A stretch of DNA of 64,000 bases from Abyssibius sp040880065 (GTDB lineage: Bacteria > Pseudomonadota > Alphaproteobacteria > Rhodobacterales > Rhodobacteraceae), in NCBI GenBank assembly GCA_040880065.1, contig JBBDJE010000064.1, positions 1-64,000 of the forward strand. Reading direction: 5' to 3'. Under the pieces are notes generated by a model. It did no database searches. It saw only the letters and a program-made list of their open reading frames with translations, and was not told the DNA's origin. Numbering within the stretch: the first letter of the stretch is position 1; the number at the start of each line of letters is the position of its first letter. Position numbers and translations under genes: made by a program. Of this stretch, positions 1 through 8,157 are shown piece after piece.

Positions 1-1
1 C

Positions 2-328
2 AGCCCTTATGGCGCCGAGGATAACGACCCCACCCTCACCAACCCGACCCCCGAAGAACACGGCTTCATCGGCGAACGGTTTGACGCCTCAACCGGCCTG
101 CAATACCTCAACGCCCGCTACTACGACCCCGACCTCGGCCGGTTCATCCAGCCCGATTGGTGGGAGGTGACGCTGGTGGAGCGCACGGCCTACAGCCCTT
201 ACGGCGCTGAGGATAACGACGCCATGCGTATAGCTTCAACGTCGCATAACTGCTGTTCATCCAACCGTAGTAACCCCTTCTTAGCACCTCTGCCGCATCA
301 TGAACCGTACCACCATTGGGGGCCGGTT
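2..328 (+). pseudogene. 3' fragment of an RHS-repeat protein gene (remnant, 5' end outside window)
   Basis: The frame starting at base 2 is open and encodes the hallmark end of an RHS/YD-repeat core: the motif ARYYDPDLGRFIQPDW at codons 38-53. RHS proteins are large secreted or surface proteins whose core shell encloses a variable C-terminal toxin. Here the core end is followed after a few residues by a second copy of SPYGAEDND (codons 65-73, first copy codons 1-9, spacing exactly 192 bases). The two copies differ only at two synonymous third positions. After that, from about base 221, the sequence no longer looks like RHS or like a known toxin. No stop separates it from the next gene. I read it as a decayed or rearranged RHS tail; an assembly join is also possible. 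Confidence 0.6.
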
Positions 329-694
329 ATGAATATCGAAACCATCGCCAAACCACATGCCGCGCTGCTGACCCAGGGGCTGCTCTGGTTTGATAGGCAG
401 GGCCATGTGGTTGATCTGAACCTGCATGCGGCGCGGATGCTGCGGGCCGATCCGGGCTGGATGTTGTTGCAGGATTACCATGCGCTTTGCGGCCAGCCAC
501 AGCCTGATGCGGCTTTGCAGGGTGAATGGCGCAAAATTCTGGCGGGCAGTATAACCAGCGTGGAGCGCAAGCTGGTTGCCGCCAATGGCGCGCTGGTGCC
601 GGTTTCGCTGAGCTTTTCGCGCCGTCCCGGTGCCACGACAGGGCGCGGTGACCGAATTCTGGCGCTCGTGCTGAATTTGGAGGGGTTCGGCTAA
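329..694 (+). CDS. small PAS-like domain protein
   Basis: This encodes 121 residues from the ATG at 329, preceded by a G-rich stretch (ggggg at 317-321) that can serve as ribosome binding site. The pattern GLLWFDRQGHVVDLN near residues 15-29, followed by an AARML helix and a C-terminal strand-rich part, resembles a single PAS fold, a small sensor domain. No output domain (kinase, GGDEF, HTH) is attached, so the partner is unknown. The frame is open upstream into the RHS remnant, but the intervening residues look non-coding, so I place the start at 329 rather than at the in-frame GTG at 167. It stands alone before a strong terminator. The family assignment is by eye. Confidence 0.5.
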   Translation: MNIETIAKPHAALLTQGLLWFDRQGHVVDLNLHAARMLRADPGWMLLQDYHALCGQPQPDAALQGEWRKILAGSITSVERKLVAANGALVPVSLSFSRRPGATTGRGDRILALVLNLEGFG

Positions 695-786
695 GCCATT
701 TGCGGCTTGCAATTCATGCTTGCCGGGCGTATATGCCCCGTTAATAGCGGCGTCGGCGTCCAAACCCGATACCACCGGAACATAGA

Positions 787-810
787 ACGGGCCGCGCGCC
801 CGTTTTTTTT
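787..810 (+). terminator. rho-independent terminator upstream of rimP
   Basis: A perfect 6-bp stem (ACGGGC 787-792 with GCCCGT 798-803) around a 5-base loop is followed by an uninterrupted T run to 810. It lies between the PAS-like gene and rimP and would end transcription from the left before the rimP operon. Bases 695-786 hold no gene I can recognise. Confidence 0.8.
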
Positions 811-848
811 ATGCCATGCGCCTACCCCTAACGAAATTGACCAAACCC

Positions 849-872
849 ATGTCTGAACACACCCATGTCTGA
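849..872 (+). other. 7-codon leader or decoy ORF created by a 16-base tandem duplication at the rimP start
   Basis: The sequence acccatgtctgaac occurs twice, 16 bases apart, so there are two ATG-TCT-GAA starts, at 849 and 865. The first reads MSEHTHV and stops at 872, overlapping the rimP start in another frame. Only the second opens rimP. It may be a neutral duplication or give translational coupling. Confidence 0.4.
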
Positions 873-1461
873 ACTCATCGCCAAAGCGGCCATTGACCGT
901 CGCATCGCCGAGCTTATCACCCCGACTATTGAAGGTTTGGGCTACGAGCTTGTGCGCCTGCGCCTGATGGGCGGCAAATCGACCACCCTTCAAATTATGG
1001 CCGAACGCCCCGAAGGCGGGATTGAAATTGAAGATTGCGCAAAAATTTCGACTGCGGTTTCCGCTCTGCTCGATGTCGAAGACCCGATCGTCGAGGAATA
1101 TACGCTTGAGGTGTCGTCCCCCGGCATCGACCGCCCGCTGACCCGCCTGAAAGACTTTGAAACCTATGAAGGCTATCAGGTAAAACTGGCAACATCGGAA
1201 CTGATCGACGGGCGCAAGCGCTTTACGGGTGTGCTGCGCGGTGTTGAAGATGGTGAAATACTGATTGATATCCCCGAAGGCACAATTGGGTTACAATTTG
1301 ACTGGCTGACCGAGGCCAAGCTTGTGCTGACCGATGAGCTGATCGCCGAATCTTTGCGCGCCCGCAAGGATGCCGGCACCTTCAACGAAGCAGATTTTGA
1401 CGAGGTCGATGAATCGACCGCCGAGTCGTCAGACGATTCGACCACAGAAGAGGACAACTGA
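865..1461 (+). CDS. rimP: ribosome maturation factor RimP
   Basis: RimP helps assemble the 30S ribosomal subunit in the cytoplasm. The 198-residue product has the family's N-terminal alpha/beta domain (ITPTIEGLGYELVRLRL near residues 18-34), the conserved EVSSPGIDRPL at about 82-92, and a C-terminal SH3-like barrel. It ends in an acidic Asp/Glu/Ser/Thr tail of some 25 residues, a common extension in alphaproteobacteria. It is the first gene of the rimP-nusA-ylxR-infB operon; the stop at 1459-1461 is one base before the nusA ATG, so translation is probably coupled. The start is chosen at 865 because the upstream duplicate ATG at 849 runs into a stop after seven codons. Confidence 0.95.
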   Translation: MSELIAKAAIDRRIAELITPTIEGLGYELVRLRLMGGKSTTLQIMAERPEGGIEIEDCAKISTAVSALLDVEDPIVEEYTLEVSSPGIDRPLTRLKDFETYEGYQVKLATSELIDGRKRFTGVLRGVEDGEILIDIPEGTIGLQFDWLTEAKLVLTDELIAESLRARKDAGTFNEADFDEVDESTAESSDDSTTEEDN

Positions 1462-1462
1462 A

Positions 1463-3100
1463 ATGGCCGTAACCAGCGCAAACCGCTTGGAACTTTTGCA
1501 GATCGCCGATGCGGTCGCCCGTGAAAAGCTGATCGACCCCGGCTTGGTGATTGAAGCGATGGAAGAAAGCATGGCCAAGGCCACGCGCCATCGTTACGGC
1601 ACCGAATATGACATTCGCGCCCATATAGACCGCAAATCGGGCGAGCTGACGCTGACCCGCTGCCGCACCGTGGTGGCTGATCTGGAAAATCACTTCACCG
1701 AAATCACGCTTGAAGAGGCGCGGATGGACAAGGCCGATGCGGAAATCGGCGAGGTTTTGTCCGATATTCTGCCCATTCAGGATATGGGCCGCATTGCAGC
1801 ACAGGCCGCCAAACAGGTGATCATGCAAAAGGTGCGCGAAGCCGAGCGCGAGCGCCAGTTCGAAGAGTTCAAAGACCGCGTTGGCACCATCATCAACGGA
1901 GTGGTCAAACGCGTTGAATACGGCAACGTGATCGTCGATGTCGGCCGTGGCGAGGCGATTTTGCGCCGTGACCAGCTCATCAACCGCGAACCGTTCCGCA
2001 ACGGCGACCGCGTGCGCGCCTATGTCAAGGATGTGCGCTCCGAAGTGCGCGGCCCGCAGATCTTCCTGAGCCGCACCGCACCGGAATTTCTGGCCGAGCT
2101 GTTCAAAATGGAAGTGCCGGAAATTTATGACGGCGTGATTGAGATTAAAGCCGTGGCGCGTGACCCCGGCAGCCGCGCGAAAATCGGCGTTATCTCCTAT
2201 GACAGCTCGATCGACCCTGTGGGTGCCTGCGTTGGTATGCGCGGCAGCCGCGTGCAGGCCGTTGTGAACGAGCTTCAGGGCGAGAAAATCGACATTATCC
2301 CGTGGAATGAAGATGCCGCCACTTTCCTTGTGAATGCGCTGCAGCCCGCCGAAGTGTCCAAGGTTGTGCTTGATGAAGAGGCCGACCGTATCGAGGTTGT
2401 TGTGCCCGATGAGCAGCTTTCGCTGGCCATTGGGCGGCGCGGCCAGAACGTGCGCCTTGCCAGCCAGTTGACCGGCTTTGATATTGATATCATGACGGAA
2501 TCGGCAGAAAGCGAGCGCCGCCAGACCGAATTTTCCGACCGCACACAGCTTTTCATGGACGGAATGAATGTCGATGAAATGGTGGCGCAGCTTCTGGTCT
2601 CCGAAGGATTTGCCACGCTCGAAGAGGTGGCCTATGTCGATAGCGAAGAGCTTGCCTCGATCGACGGGTTTGACACAGACACCGCAGAAGAGTTGCAGGC
2701 CCGAGCGCGTGAAAGCCTTGACGAGATCAACCGTCAGGCTCTCGACAAGGCGCGTGAGCTTGGCGTTGAGCAGTCGCTGTTTGACTTTGAGGGCCTCAGC
2801 CCCCAAATGTTTGTAGCACTGGCGGAAGATGGCGTAAAAACGCTGGAAGATTTCGCACAATGCGCCGACTGGGAGCTTGCCGGCGGTATTACCACCGATG
2901 ATGATGGCAAGCGCATCAAAGAGGTTGGCCTGCTCGAAAAATTCGATGTGAACCTTGATGAGGCGCGCGCACTGGTCATGAATGCACGGCTCTTGATGGG
3001 CTGGGTCACCGCTGAAGACCTTGCTGCCGATGCAGCCGCCGCCGAAGCTGAAGCCGCGGGCGATGCGGATGAAGCGGGTGACGCGGAGGCGGAGGCCTGA
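1463..3100 (+). CDS. nusA: transcription termination/antitermination factor NusA
   Basis: NusA binds RNA polymerase and nascent RNA, controlling pausing, termination and rRNA antitermination. The 545-residue protein shows the N-terminal polymerase-binding domain (1-130), an S1 domain (about 139-205), KH1 with GMRGSR near 258-263, KH2 with AIGRRGQNV at 322-330, and the C-terminal helix-hairpin-helix acidic repeats (about 360-510). It ends in an Ala/Glu/Asp-rich tail. The ATG at 1463 is chosen because it sits right after the rimP stop and opens the typical N-terminus; the longer in-frame extension upstream overlaps rimP and has no homology-like character. ylxR follows after 20 bases. Confidence 0.97.
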   Translation: MAVTSANRLELLQIADAVAREKLIDPGLVIEAMEESMAKATRHRYGTEYDIRAHIDRKSGELTLTRCRTVVADLENHFTEITLEEARMDKADAEIGEVLSDILPIQDMGRIAAQAAKQVIMQKVREAERERQFEEFKDRVGTIINGVVKRVEYGNVIVDVGRGEAILRRDQLINREPFRNGDRVRAYVKDVRSEVRGPQIFLSRTAPEFLAELFKMEVPEIYDGVIEIKAVARDPGSRAKIGVISYDSSIDPVGACVGMRGSRVQAVVNELQGEKIDIIPWNEDAATFLVNALQPAEVSKVVLDEEADRIEVVVPDEQLSLAIGRRGQNVRLASQLTGFDIDIMTESAESERRQTEFSDRTQLFMDGMNVDEMVAQLLVSEGFATLEEVAYVDSEELASIDGFDTDTAEELQARARESLDEINRQALDKARELGVEQSLFDFEGLSPQMFVALAEDGVKTLEDFAQCADWELAGGITTDDDGKRIKEVGLLEKFDVNLDEARALVMNARLLMGWVTAEDLAADAAAAEAEAAGDADEAGDAEAEA

Positions 3101-3120
3101 TGCGCGGCCTCTGAGATCCT

Positions 3121-3792
3121 ATGACACGAGGCACCCGCAAGGACATTGACAGTGAAAGCGAACGCCGGTGCATAGCCACCGGCGAAAGCGGCCCCAAATG
3201 CGGGCTCGTGCGCTTTGTGCTGGGGCCGGATGGTATGATCTGGCCCGACCTTGGCGAAAAACTTCCCGGGCGCGGCATTTGGGTTTCGGCTGATCGCGGC
3301 GCCATTGAGAAAGCTGCCAAAAAGGGGCTGTTCGCCCGCGCGGCCAAGGCGGCTGTAAAGCTGCCCGATGATCTGGCCGATCAGGTGGAAGCCGGCTTGG
3401 CGCGCCGCGTGATCGACCTTGTATCGCTGGCGCGAAAAGCCGGGCAGGCAATGTGTGGCCTGGAAAAGACCAAGGCGGAACTTGTGGCCGGTAAAGCTGC
3501 ACTGCTTTTACAAGCCTCGGATGGTTCCGCACGGGGAAAAACCGCTCTGCGCCCGCCCGAAGGGGCCAATACCCATATTCTTTGCCTTTCGGCACAAGAA
3601 TTGGGCATGGCCTTTGGGCGGGAGACTGTGATACATGCCGCGCTGACACCGGGCGGTATAGCGAAGCGCATCAAAGTTGAAGCGGCGCGATTGTCTGGTT
3701 TGCGTTCTGCCAACCTGACTGGCGAAATGCCAAATGGCGCAACGCCAAAAGTTGTGACGAATGCAAAGACCCTGCGCGATCCGGCGCAGTGA
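3121..3792 (+). CDS. YlxR-family (DUF448) RNA-binding protein with L7Ae-like C-terminus
   Basis: A 223-residue protein. The N-terminal half carries the YlxR fold: RRCIATGESGPKCGLVRF at about 16-33 and the conserved GRGIWV near 51-56. The second half resembles the ribosomal L7Ae/L30e-type domain often fused to it in alphaproteobacteria (SLARKAGQAMCGLEKTKAEL near 101-120). YlxR proteins are nucleic-acid binding and have been linked to transcription regulation; the exact role here is not shown by the sequence. Its place between nusA and infB is the family's standard location. infB starts 19 bases downstream with a gaggaaagg ribosome binding site around 3791. Confidence 0.9.
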   Translation: MTRGTRKDIDSESERRCIATGESGPKCGLVRFVLGPDGMIWPDLGEKLPGRGIWVSADRGAIEKAAKKGLFARAAKAAVKLPDDLADQVEAGLARRVIDLVSLARKAGQAMCGLEKTKAELVAGKAALLLQASDGSARGKTALRPPEGANTHILCLSAQELGMAFGRETVIHAALTPGGIAKRIKVEAARLSGLRSANLTGEMPNGATPKVVTNAKTLRDPAQ

Positions 3793-3811
3793 GGAAAGGT
3801 TAAGGCGAAGA

Positions 3812-6304
3812 ATGAGCGATCAGAATAACGGCGACGGTAAAAAGACCCTGAGCATCAAGGGTGGTGCTGGCACGGTAAAGCAAAGCTTTAGCCATGGCCG
3901 CACCAAAAGTGTCGTTGTTGAAACGAAACGGCGTAAAGTCGCTATTCCCAAACCCGGCTCGACCGCGGCAAAGGTAGCCAATGCGCAAGGCGCCGTGGCG
4001 CAAAACCTGTCGGATGCCGAGTTCGACCGCCGCAAAAAGGCGCTTGAAACCGCATTGGCCAACGAGGCCGACCGCGCCGCCAAGGAACAGGAAGAAGCAA
4101 AAACCCGCGAGCGCGAGCGCGACCGCCTGCGCGCTGAAAAAGACGCCGAAGCCCGTGCCGTTGAAGAGGCGGAAGCCGAACGCCTGCAAGTCGAACGGCT
4201 GGCCGAGGCCGAAGCCATCAAGGCAGCCAAGGTTGCCAAACCCAAAAAGGTTGCTGCCGAGCCTGACCCGGTTGCCGATGCGCCCTTGGGCGACAAGCCC
4301 GTGCGCTCGCGCGATAAGGCACCAACTGATTCGGCCCCCGCCGCCAAACGTACCGATCGTGATGATGACAAGCGCAACACCCGTGCGAAAGCCGATGACA
4401 ACCGTCGCCGCTCGGGCAAGCTGACCATCACGCAGGCTTTGGGTGATCAGGGCAACCGCCACCGCTCGATGGCCGCCATGAAGCGCCGTCAGGAACGCGA
4501 CAAGCGCAAGATGACCGGCAGCGGCGAACGTGAAAAGGTCAGCCGCGATGTGCAGGTGCCCGACGCGATTACCGTGCAGGAACTCGCCAACCGTATGGCC
4601 GAGCGTTCGGCTGCGGTGGTCAAGGCGCTGATGACCAATGGCATTATGGCCACACAGAACCAGTCGATCGACCACGAAACCGCCACGCTGATTGTCGAAG
4701 AATTCGGCCATCGTGTTGTGCGCGTGTCTGACAGTCAGGTCGAAGACATTATCGTGGCAACCCCCGATGATGACGAAGCCTCACAGGTTGCACGCCCGCC
4801 GGTCATTACCATCATGGGCCATGTCGACCACGGCAAAACCTCGCTGCTGGATGCGATTCGCAAAACCACGGTTGCAACGGGCGAAGCCGGTGGCATTACC
4901 CAGCATATCGGTGCCTATCAGGTGAAAACCGACAGCGGCGCGGTGCTGACTTTCCTTGATACACCGGGCCACGCAGCCTTTACCTCGATGCGGTCGCGCG
5001 GTGCGCAAGTGACCGATATCGTCGTGCTGGTTGTCGCCGCCGATGACAGCGTGATGCCACAAACGATTGAAGCCATCAAGCACGCCAAGGCGGCCAAAGT
5101 GCCGCTGATTGTTGCCATCAACAAATGCGACAAGCCCGATGCCGATGCCAACCGCGTGCGCACCGCCTTGCTGCAGCACGAAATTGTTGTCGAGAAAATG
5201 TCGGGCGATGTGCAGGATGTCGAACTTTCCGCGAAAACCGGCAAGGGCATTGATACCCTGCTTGAAGCCATTGCCTTGCAATCGGAACTGCTTGAGCTGA
5301 CGGCAAACCCGGCACGCCCGGCAGCGGGTGCGGTAATTGAAGCCAAGCTCGATGTGGGCCGTGGCCCAGTTGCAACCGTGCTTGTGCAATACGGCACGCT
5401 GCGCAAGGGCGACATTTTCGTGGTTGGCGAACAATGGGGCCGTGTGCGCGCGCTGATTGATGACCTCGGCGAACGTATTGATGAAGCAGGCCCCTCGGTG
5501 CCGGTTGAAGTACTTGGCCTGAACGGCACGCCCGAAGCCGGTGATACGCTGAACGTGGTGCCCGATGAGGCCCGCGCGCGCGAAATTGCCGAATATCGTG
5601 CCGGCGTTTCCAAAAACAAACGCGCCGCTGCCGGTGCCGCAACCACGCTCGATCAACTGCTTGCACAAGCCAAGGCCAATGAAAACGTCACCGAACTGCT
5701 GGTTCTGGTGAAGGCCGATGTGCAGGGTTCTGCCGAAGCGATTACCCAAGCGCTGGAAAAAATTGGCAATGACGAAGTGCGCGTTCGCGTGCTGCTGTCG
5801 GGTGTTGGTGCCGTAACCGAATCTGACGTGACGCTGGCTTCGGCCTCGAATGCGCCGATCATCGGGTTTAACGTGCGTGCCAATAGTCAAGCCCGCGAAA
5901 GCGCCAACCAAAAAGGTGTCGAGATCCGCTATTACTCGATCATCTATGACCTGGTTGACGATATCAAGCTGGCCGCGTCCGGCATGCTCAGCCCCGAGAT
6001 CAAAGAAACCTTTGTCGGCAATGCCGAAATTAAAGAAGTGTTCAAGATCACCGGCGCAGGCAAAATTGCCGGCTGCATTGTTACCGACGGTTATGCCCGC
6101 CGCCAAGCCGGCGTGCGCCTGTTGCGCGACAATGTTGTAGTTCACGAAGGCAAGCTCAAAACGCTCAAGCGCTTCAAGGACGAAGTCAAAGAGGTGCCAT
6201 CGGGGCAGGAATGCGGCATGGCTTTCGAGAATTACGAAGATATTCGCGTGGGCGATGTCATCGAGATTTTCACCACGCAGGAAATTGAACGCAGTCTTGC
6301 ATAA
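3812..6304 (+). CDS. infB: translation initiation factor IF-2
   Basis: IF-2 is the GTPase that brings initiator fMet-tRNA to the 30S subunit and promotes subunit joining. The 830-residue protein has a long charged, coiled-coil-like N-terminal region rich in Ala, Glu, Lys and Arg (about 60-245), an IF2_N motif (ITVQELANRMAERS near 253-266), and the G domain with GHVDHGKT (336-343), DTPGH (383-387) and NKCD (437-440), followed by the beta-barrel and fMet-tRNA-binding domains. The ATG at 3812 follows an aaggcgaag ribosome binding site; in-frame sequence upstream overlaps ylxR. It is the last gene of the operon: a strong terminator follows, and rbfA/truB, often next in other bacteria, are absent here. 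Confidence 0.97.
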   Translation: MSDQNNGDGKKTLSIKGGAGTVKQSFSHGRTKSVVVETKRRKVAIPKPGSTAAKVANAQGAVAQNLSDAEFDRRKKALETALANEADRAAKEQEEAKTRERERDRLRAEKDAEARAVEEAEAERLQVERLAEAEAIKAAKVAKPKKVAAEPDPVADAPLGDKPVRSRDKAPTDSAPAAKRTDRDDDKRNTRAKADDNRRRSGKLTITQALGDQGNRHRSMAAMKRRQERDKRKMTGSGEREKVSRDVQVPDAITVQELANRMAERSAAVVKALMTNGIMATQNQSIDHETATLIVEEFGHRVVRVSDSQVEDIIVATPDDDEASQVARPPVITIMGHVDHGKTSLLDAIRKTTVATGEAGGITQHIGAYQVKTDSGAVLTFLDTPGHAAFTSMRSRGAQVTDIVVLVVAADDSVMPQTIEAIKHAKAAKVPLIVAINKCDKPDADANRVRTALLQHEIVVEKMSGDVQDVELSAKTGKGIDTLLEAIALQSELLELTANPARPAAGAVIEAKLDVGRGPVATVLVQYGTLRKGDIFVVGEQWGRVRALIDDLGERIDEAGPSVPVEVLGLNGTPEAGDTLNVVPDEARAREIAEYRAGVSKNKRAAAGAATTLDQLLAQAKANENVTELLVLVKADVQGSAEAITQALEKIGNDEVRVRVLLSGVGAVTESDVTLASASNAPIIGFNVRANSQARESANQKGVEIRYYSIIYDLVDDIKLAASGMLSPEIKETFVGNAEIKEVFKITGAGKIAGCIVTDGYARRQAGVRLLRDNVVVHEGKLKTLKRFKDEVKEVPSGQECGMAFENYEDIRVGDVIEIFTTQEIERSLA

Positions 6305-6322
6305 GGCCGTGTTTGCTATTGG

Positions 6323-6356
6323 CGGGCGTCCGGGGCACCGGGCGCCCGTTTTTTTA
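6323..6356 (+). terminator. strong rho-independent terminator after infB
   Basis: An 11-bp stem (6323-6333 with 6338-6348, one G-T pair) closes a GGCA tetraloop and is followed directly by a run of Ts to about 6355. It ends the rimP-infB operon 19 bases after the infB stop. Confidence 0.9.
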
Positions 6357-6410
6357 TGGAATTTCTGACGAATCTGTTAGGGTCTGCTTTTTGCAGCTAA
6401 AGATTTTATT

Positions 6411-7514
6411 ATGGATACTGAACGCAAAATCGCCGCCAAACTGGCAACACTGGAAGGCGAAATTGACAAGCTTGCCGCGCTGATTGACCGCGCCGTAGCC
6501 CTGATTGCCACACCACTCACGCCACCATCCACCGCCGATTGTGCCGCAGTTCTGGGTGATATCGACGCGCTGGAGGCCCCGTTTCGCCGCGCGACCCGCG
6601 CGCTGGAGTTTGAGTTGCGCCGCAGCGGTGATTTCATTGCCTCGCCAAGCGCCGTGCATTCCGGCCCGCTGGTCAACCGCGTGCAATACATTGCGCGGCG
6701 CAGCCTTCGGGCATGGCAGGCGCTGCGCGATTGTTTGGCGCGCGCTCTGGCTGCACGTGAAGATGAAATCCACCCCACATGGCTGAAGGATATGGCAGAG
6801 ACGCAGGTAGATGCACTGGCCCGCGCCTTTGTGCTTGTCGACCAGATTTTAAACTCGACCGATCAGGATGACGCCGCCGCCGCCTTTGGTGCCTATCGCG
6901 ATATTCCGATGTTGCCGCATTTGTATATGGCGCTGATGCACGGGGCGATGCGTGCCAAGGCTGCCGTCGCGCATGAAAAACCGTTGCGCTATCTTGATGT
7001 TGGCAGCGGGCGCGGCACCACTTTGCTTATGGCATCACGCTACTTTCCGGTTGTGCACGGAATAGAATTTGACCCCGGCTTTCATGACCGCGCCAACCGC
7101 CTGCTTGGCACCGAATACACGCTCAACTGCCGCTCTATACTGGCCAATGCGCTGGAATTTGAAAACTACGATGAATATGACATCATCTATTTCTACAAGC
7201 CCATGTCGGATATCGACCTGCTGGCCGAAATGGAGGTGCGGATCGTTGAACAGGCCCGCCCCGGCACGCTGCTGATCGCGCCCTATCTGGGGTTTTTTGA
7301 CCGCCATGAAGCCGAGGTCACCAAGGTCGACTGGCATATCTATCTGCGCAACGGTGCCGGGTATACGGGTAAAGATATCCGCAAGGCGATTGCGCATATC
7401 GGCCCGTTTGTGCGCCACCCCGATACGGCGATTTCCAGCAAGGTCTGCGGCCATTGGGCGCCCTTGGTGCGGGCATTATCCGCCCGCGGCTTTCGCCCTG
7501 CAACGCTGGAATAA
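6411..7514 (+). CDS. SAM-dependent methyltransferase-like protein, substrate unknown
   Basis: The 367-residue protein has an N-terminal helical region of about 180 residues with no recognised fold, followed by a class I methyltransferase domain: the SAM-binding glycine motif YLDVGSGRGTT lies near 194-204, an acidic residue ending strand 2 in HGIEFDPGF near 218-226, and YDEYDIIYFYKPMSD near 244-258 resembles motif IV. A DPPY/NPPY-type catalytic motif is absent, so a DNA adenine methylase is unlikely. The start is the ATG at 6411; the ribosome binding site is weak. It stands alone between the infB terminator and hslV. The role is not predictable from context. Confidence 0.6.
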   Translation: MDTERKIAAKLATLEGEIDKLAALIDRAVALIATPLTPPSTADCAAVLGDIDALEAPFRRATRALEFELRRSGDFIASPSAVHSGPLVNRVQYIARRSLRAWQALRDCLARALAAREDEIHPTWLKDMAETQVDALARAFVLVDQILNSTDQDDAAAAFGAYRDIPMLPHLYMALMHGAMRAKAAVAHEKPLRYLDVGSGRGTTLLMASRYFPVVHGIEFDPGFHDRANRLLGTEYTLNCRSILANALEFENYDEYDIIYFYKPMSDIDLLAEMEVRIVEQARPGTLLIAPYLGFFDRHEAEVTKVDWHIYLRNGAGYTGKDIRKAIAHIGPFVRHPDTAISSKVCGHWAPLVRALSARGFRPATLE

Positions 7515-7584
7515 GAATTCTCAAAGCTTCGTTTGCAATTATTGGCTGCACACCATAGGTGACAGTTCAAACAAGGGGTTACAT

Positions 7585-8157
7585 ATGCAGGGCACAAACG
7601 CATTTCCGGGCTGGCACGGCACCACGATTATTGGCGTGAAAAAGGGCGGCAAGGTTGTTTTGGCGGGCGACGGGCAGGTGAGCCTTGGGCAAACCGTCAT
7701 TAAGGGTTCGGCCCGCAAGGTGCGCCGGCTAACGCCCAGCACGGCCCCCGGCGCGCGCGATGTGGTTTGCGGTTTTGCGGGTTCCACCGCCGATGCCTTT
7801 ACCCTGCTTGAACGCCTCGAAAAGAAGCTTGAAGCCGCCAGTGGCCAATTGGCGCGCGCGGCCGTTGAACTCGCCAAAGACTGGCGGATGGATAAATACC
7901 TGCGCAACCTTGAAGCCATGCTGATTGTAACCGATGGCCGCGATATGTTCGTGCTGACAGGTGCGGGTGATGTGCTGGAGCCCGAACATGGCATTGCCGC
8001 CGTTGGTTCGGGTGGAAATTATGCGCTGGCCGCAGCCCGTGCGCTGATGGATGGCAAGCTGGATGCCGAAGCGATCGCCCGCAAAGCCATGGCAATTGCC
8101 GCCGAAATTTGCGTTTATACCAACGGCAATATTACAGTGGAAACCATTGATGGCTGA
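7585..8157 (+). CDS. hslV: ATP-dependent protease subunit HslV
   Basis: HslV (ClpQ) is the proteolytic dodecamer of the HslUV complex, degrading misfolded and regulatory proteins in the cytoplasm. The 190-residue product contains the active-site sequence HGTTIIGV; by comparison with other HslV proteins the catalytic threonine is Thr13, so a 12-residue propeptide (MQGTNAFPGWHG) must be removed, longer than the single Met of the enterobacterial protein. The LAGDGQVSLG segment (26-35) is typical. The ATG at 7585 follows an aagggg ribosome binding site (7573-7578). The next gene begins inside its last codons (8-base overlap), tying it to hslU further down. Confidence 0.96.
   Translation: MQGTNAFPGWHGTTIIGVKKGGKVVLAGDGQVSLGQTVIKGSARKVRRLTPSTAPGARDVVCGFAGSTADAFTLLERLEKKLEAASGQLARAAVELAKDWRMDKYLRNLEAMLIVTDGRDMFVLTGAGDVLEPEHGIAAVGSGGNYALAAARALMDGKLDAEAIARKAMAIAAEICVYTNGNITVETIDG

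Noticed and set aside
695..786. Possible tRNA before rimP, as metY in E. coli
   Set aside because: No cloverleaf, T-loop or CCA end can be drawn on either strand.
1382..2860. 492-codon antisense frame opposite nusA
   Set aside because: nusA is unambiguous here; the antisense protein is His/Phe/Ala-rich low-information sequence with no ribosome binding site.
4781..6145. 454-codon antisense frame opposite infB
   Set aside because: Same reasoning: it lies wholly opposite conserved IF-2 domains and has no recognisable features.
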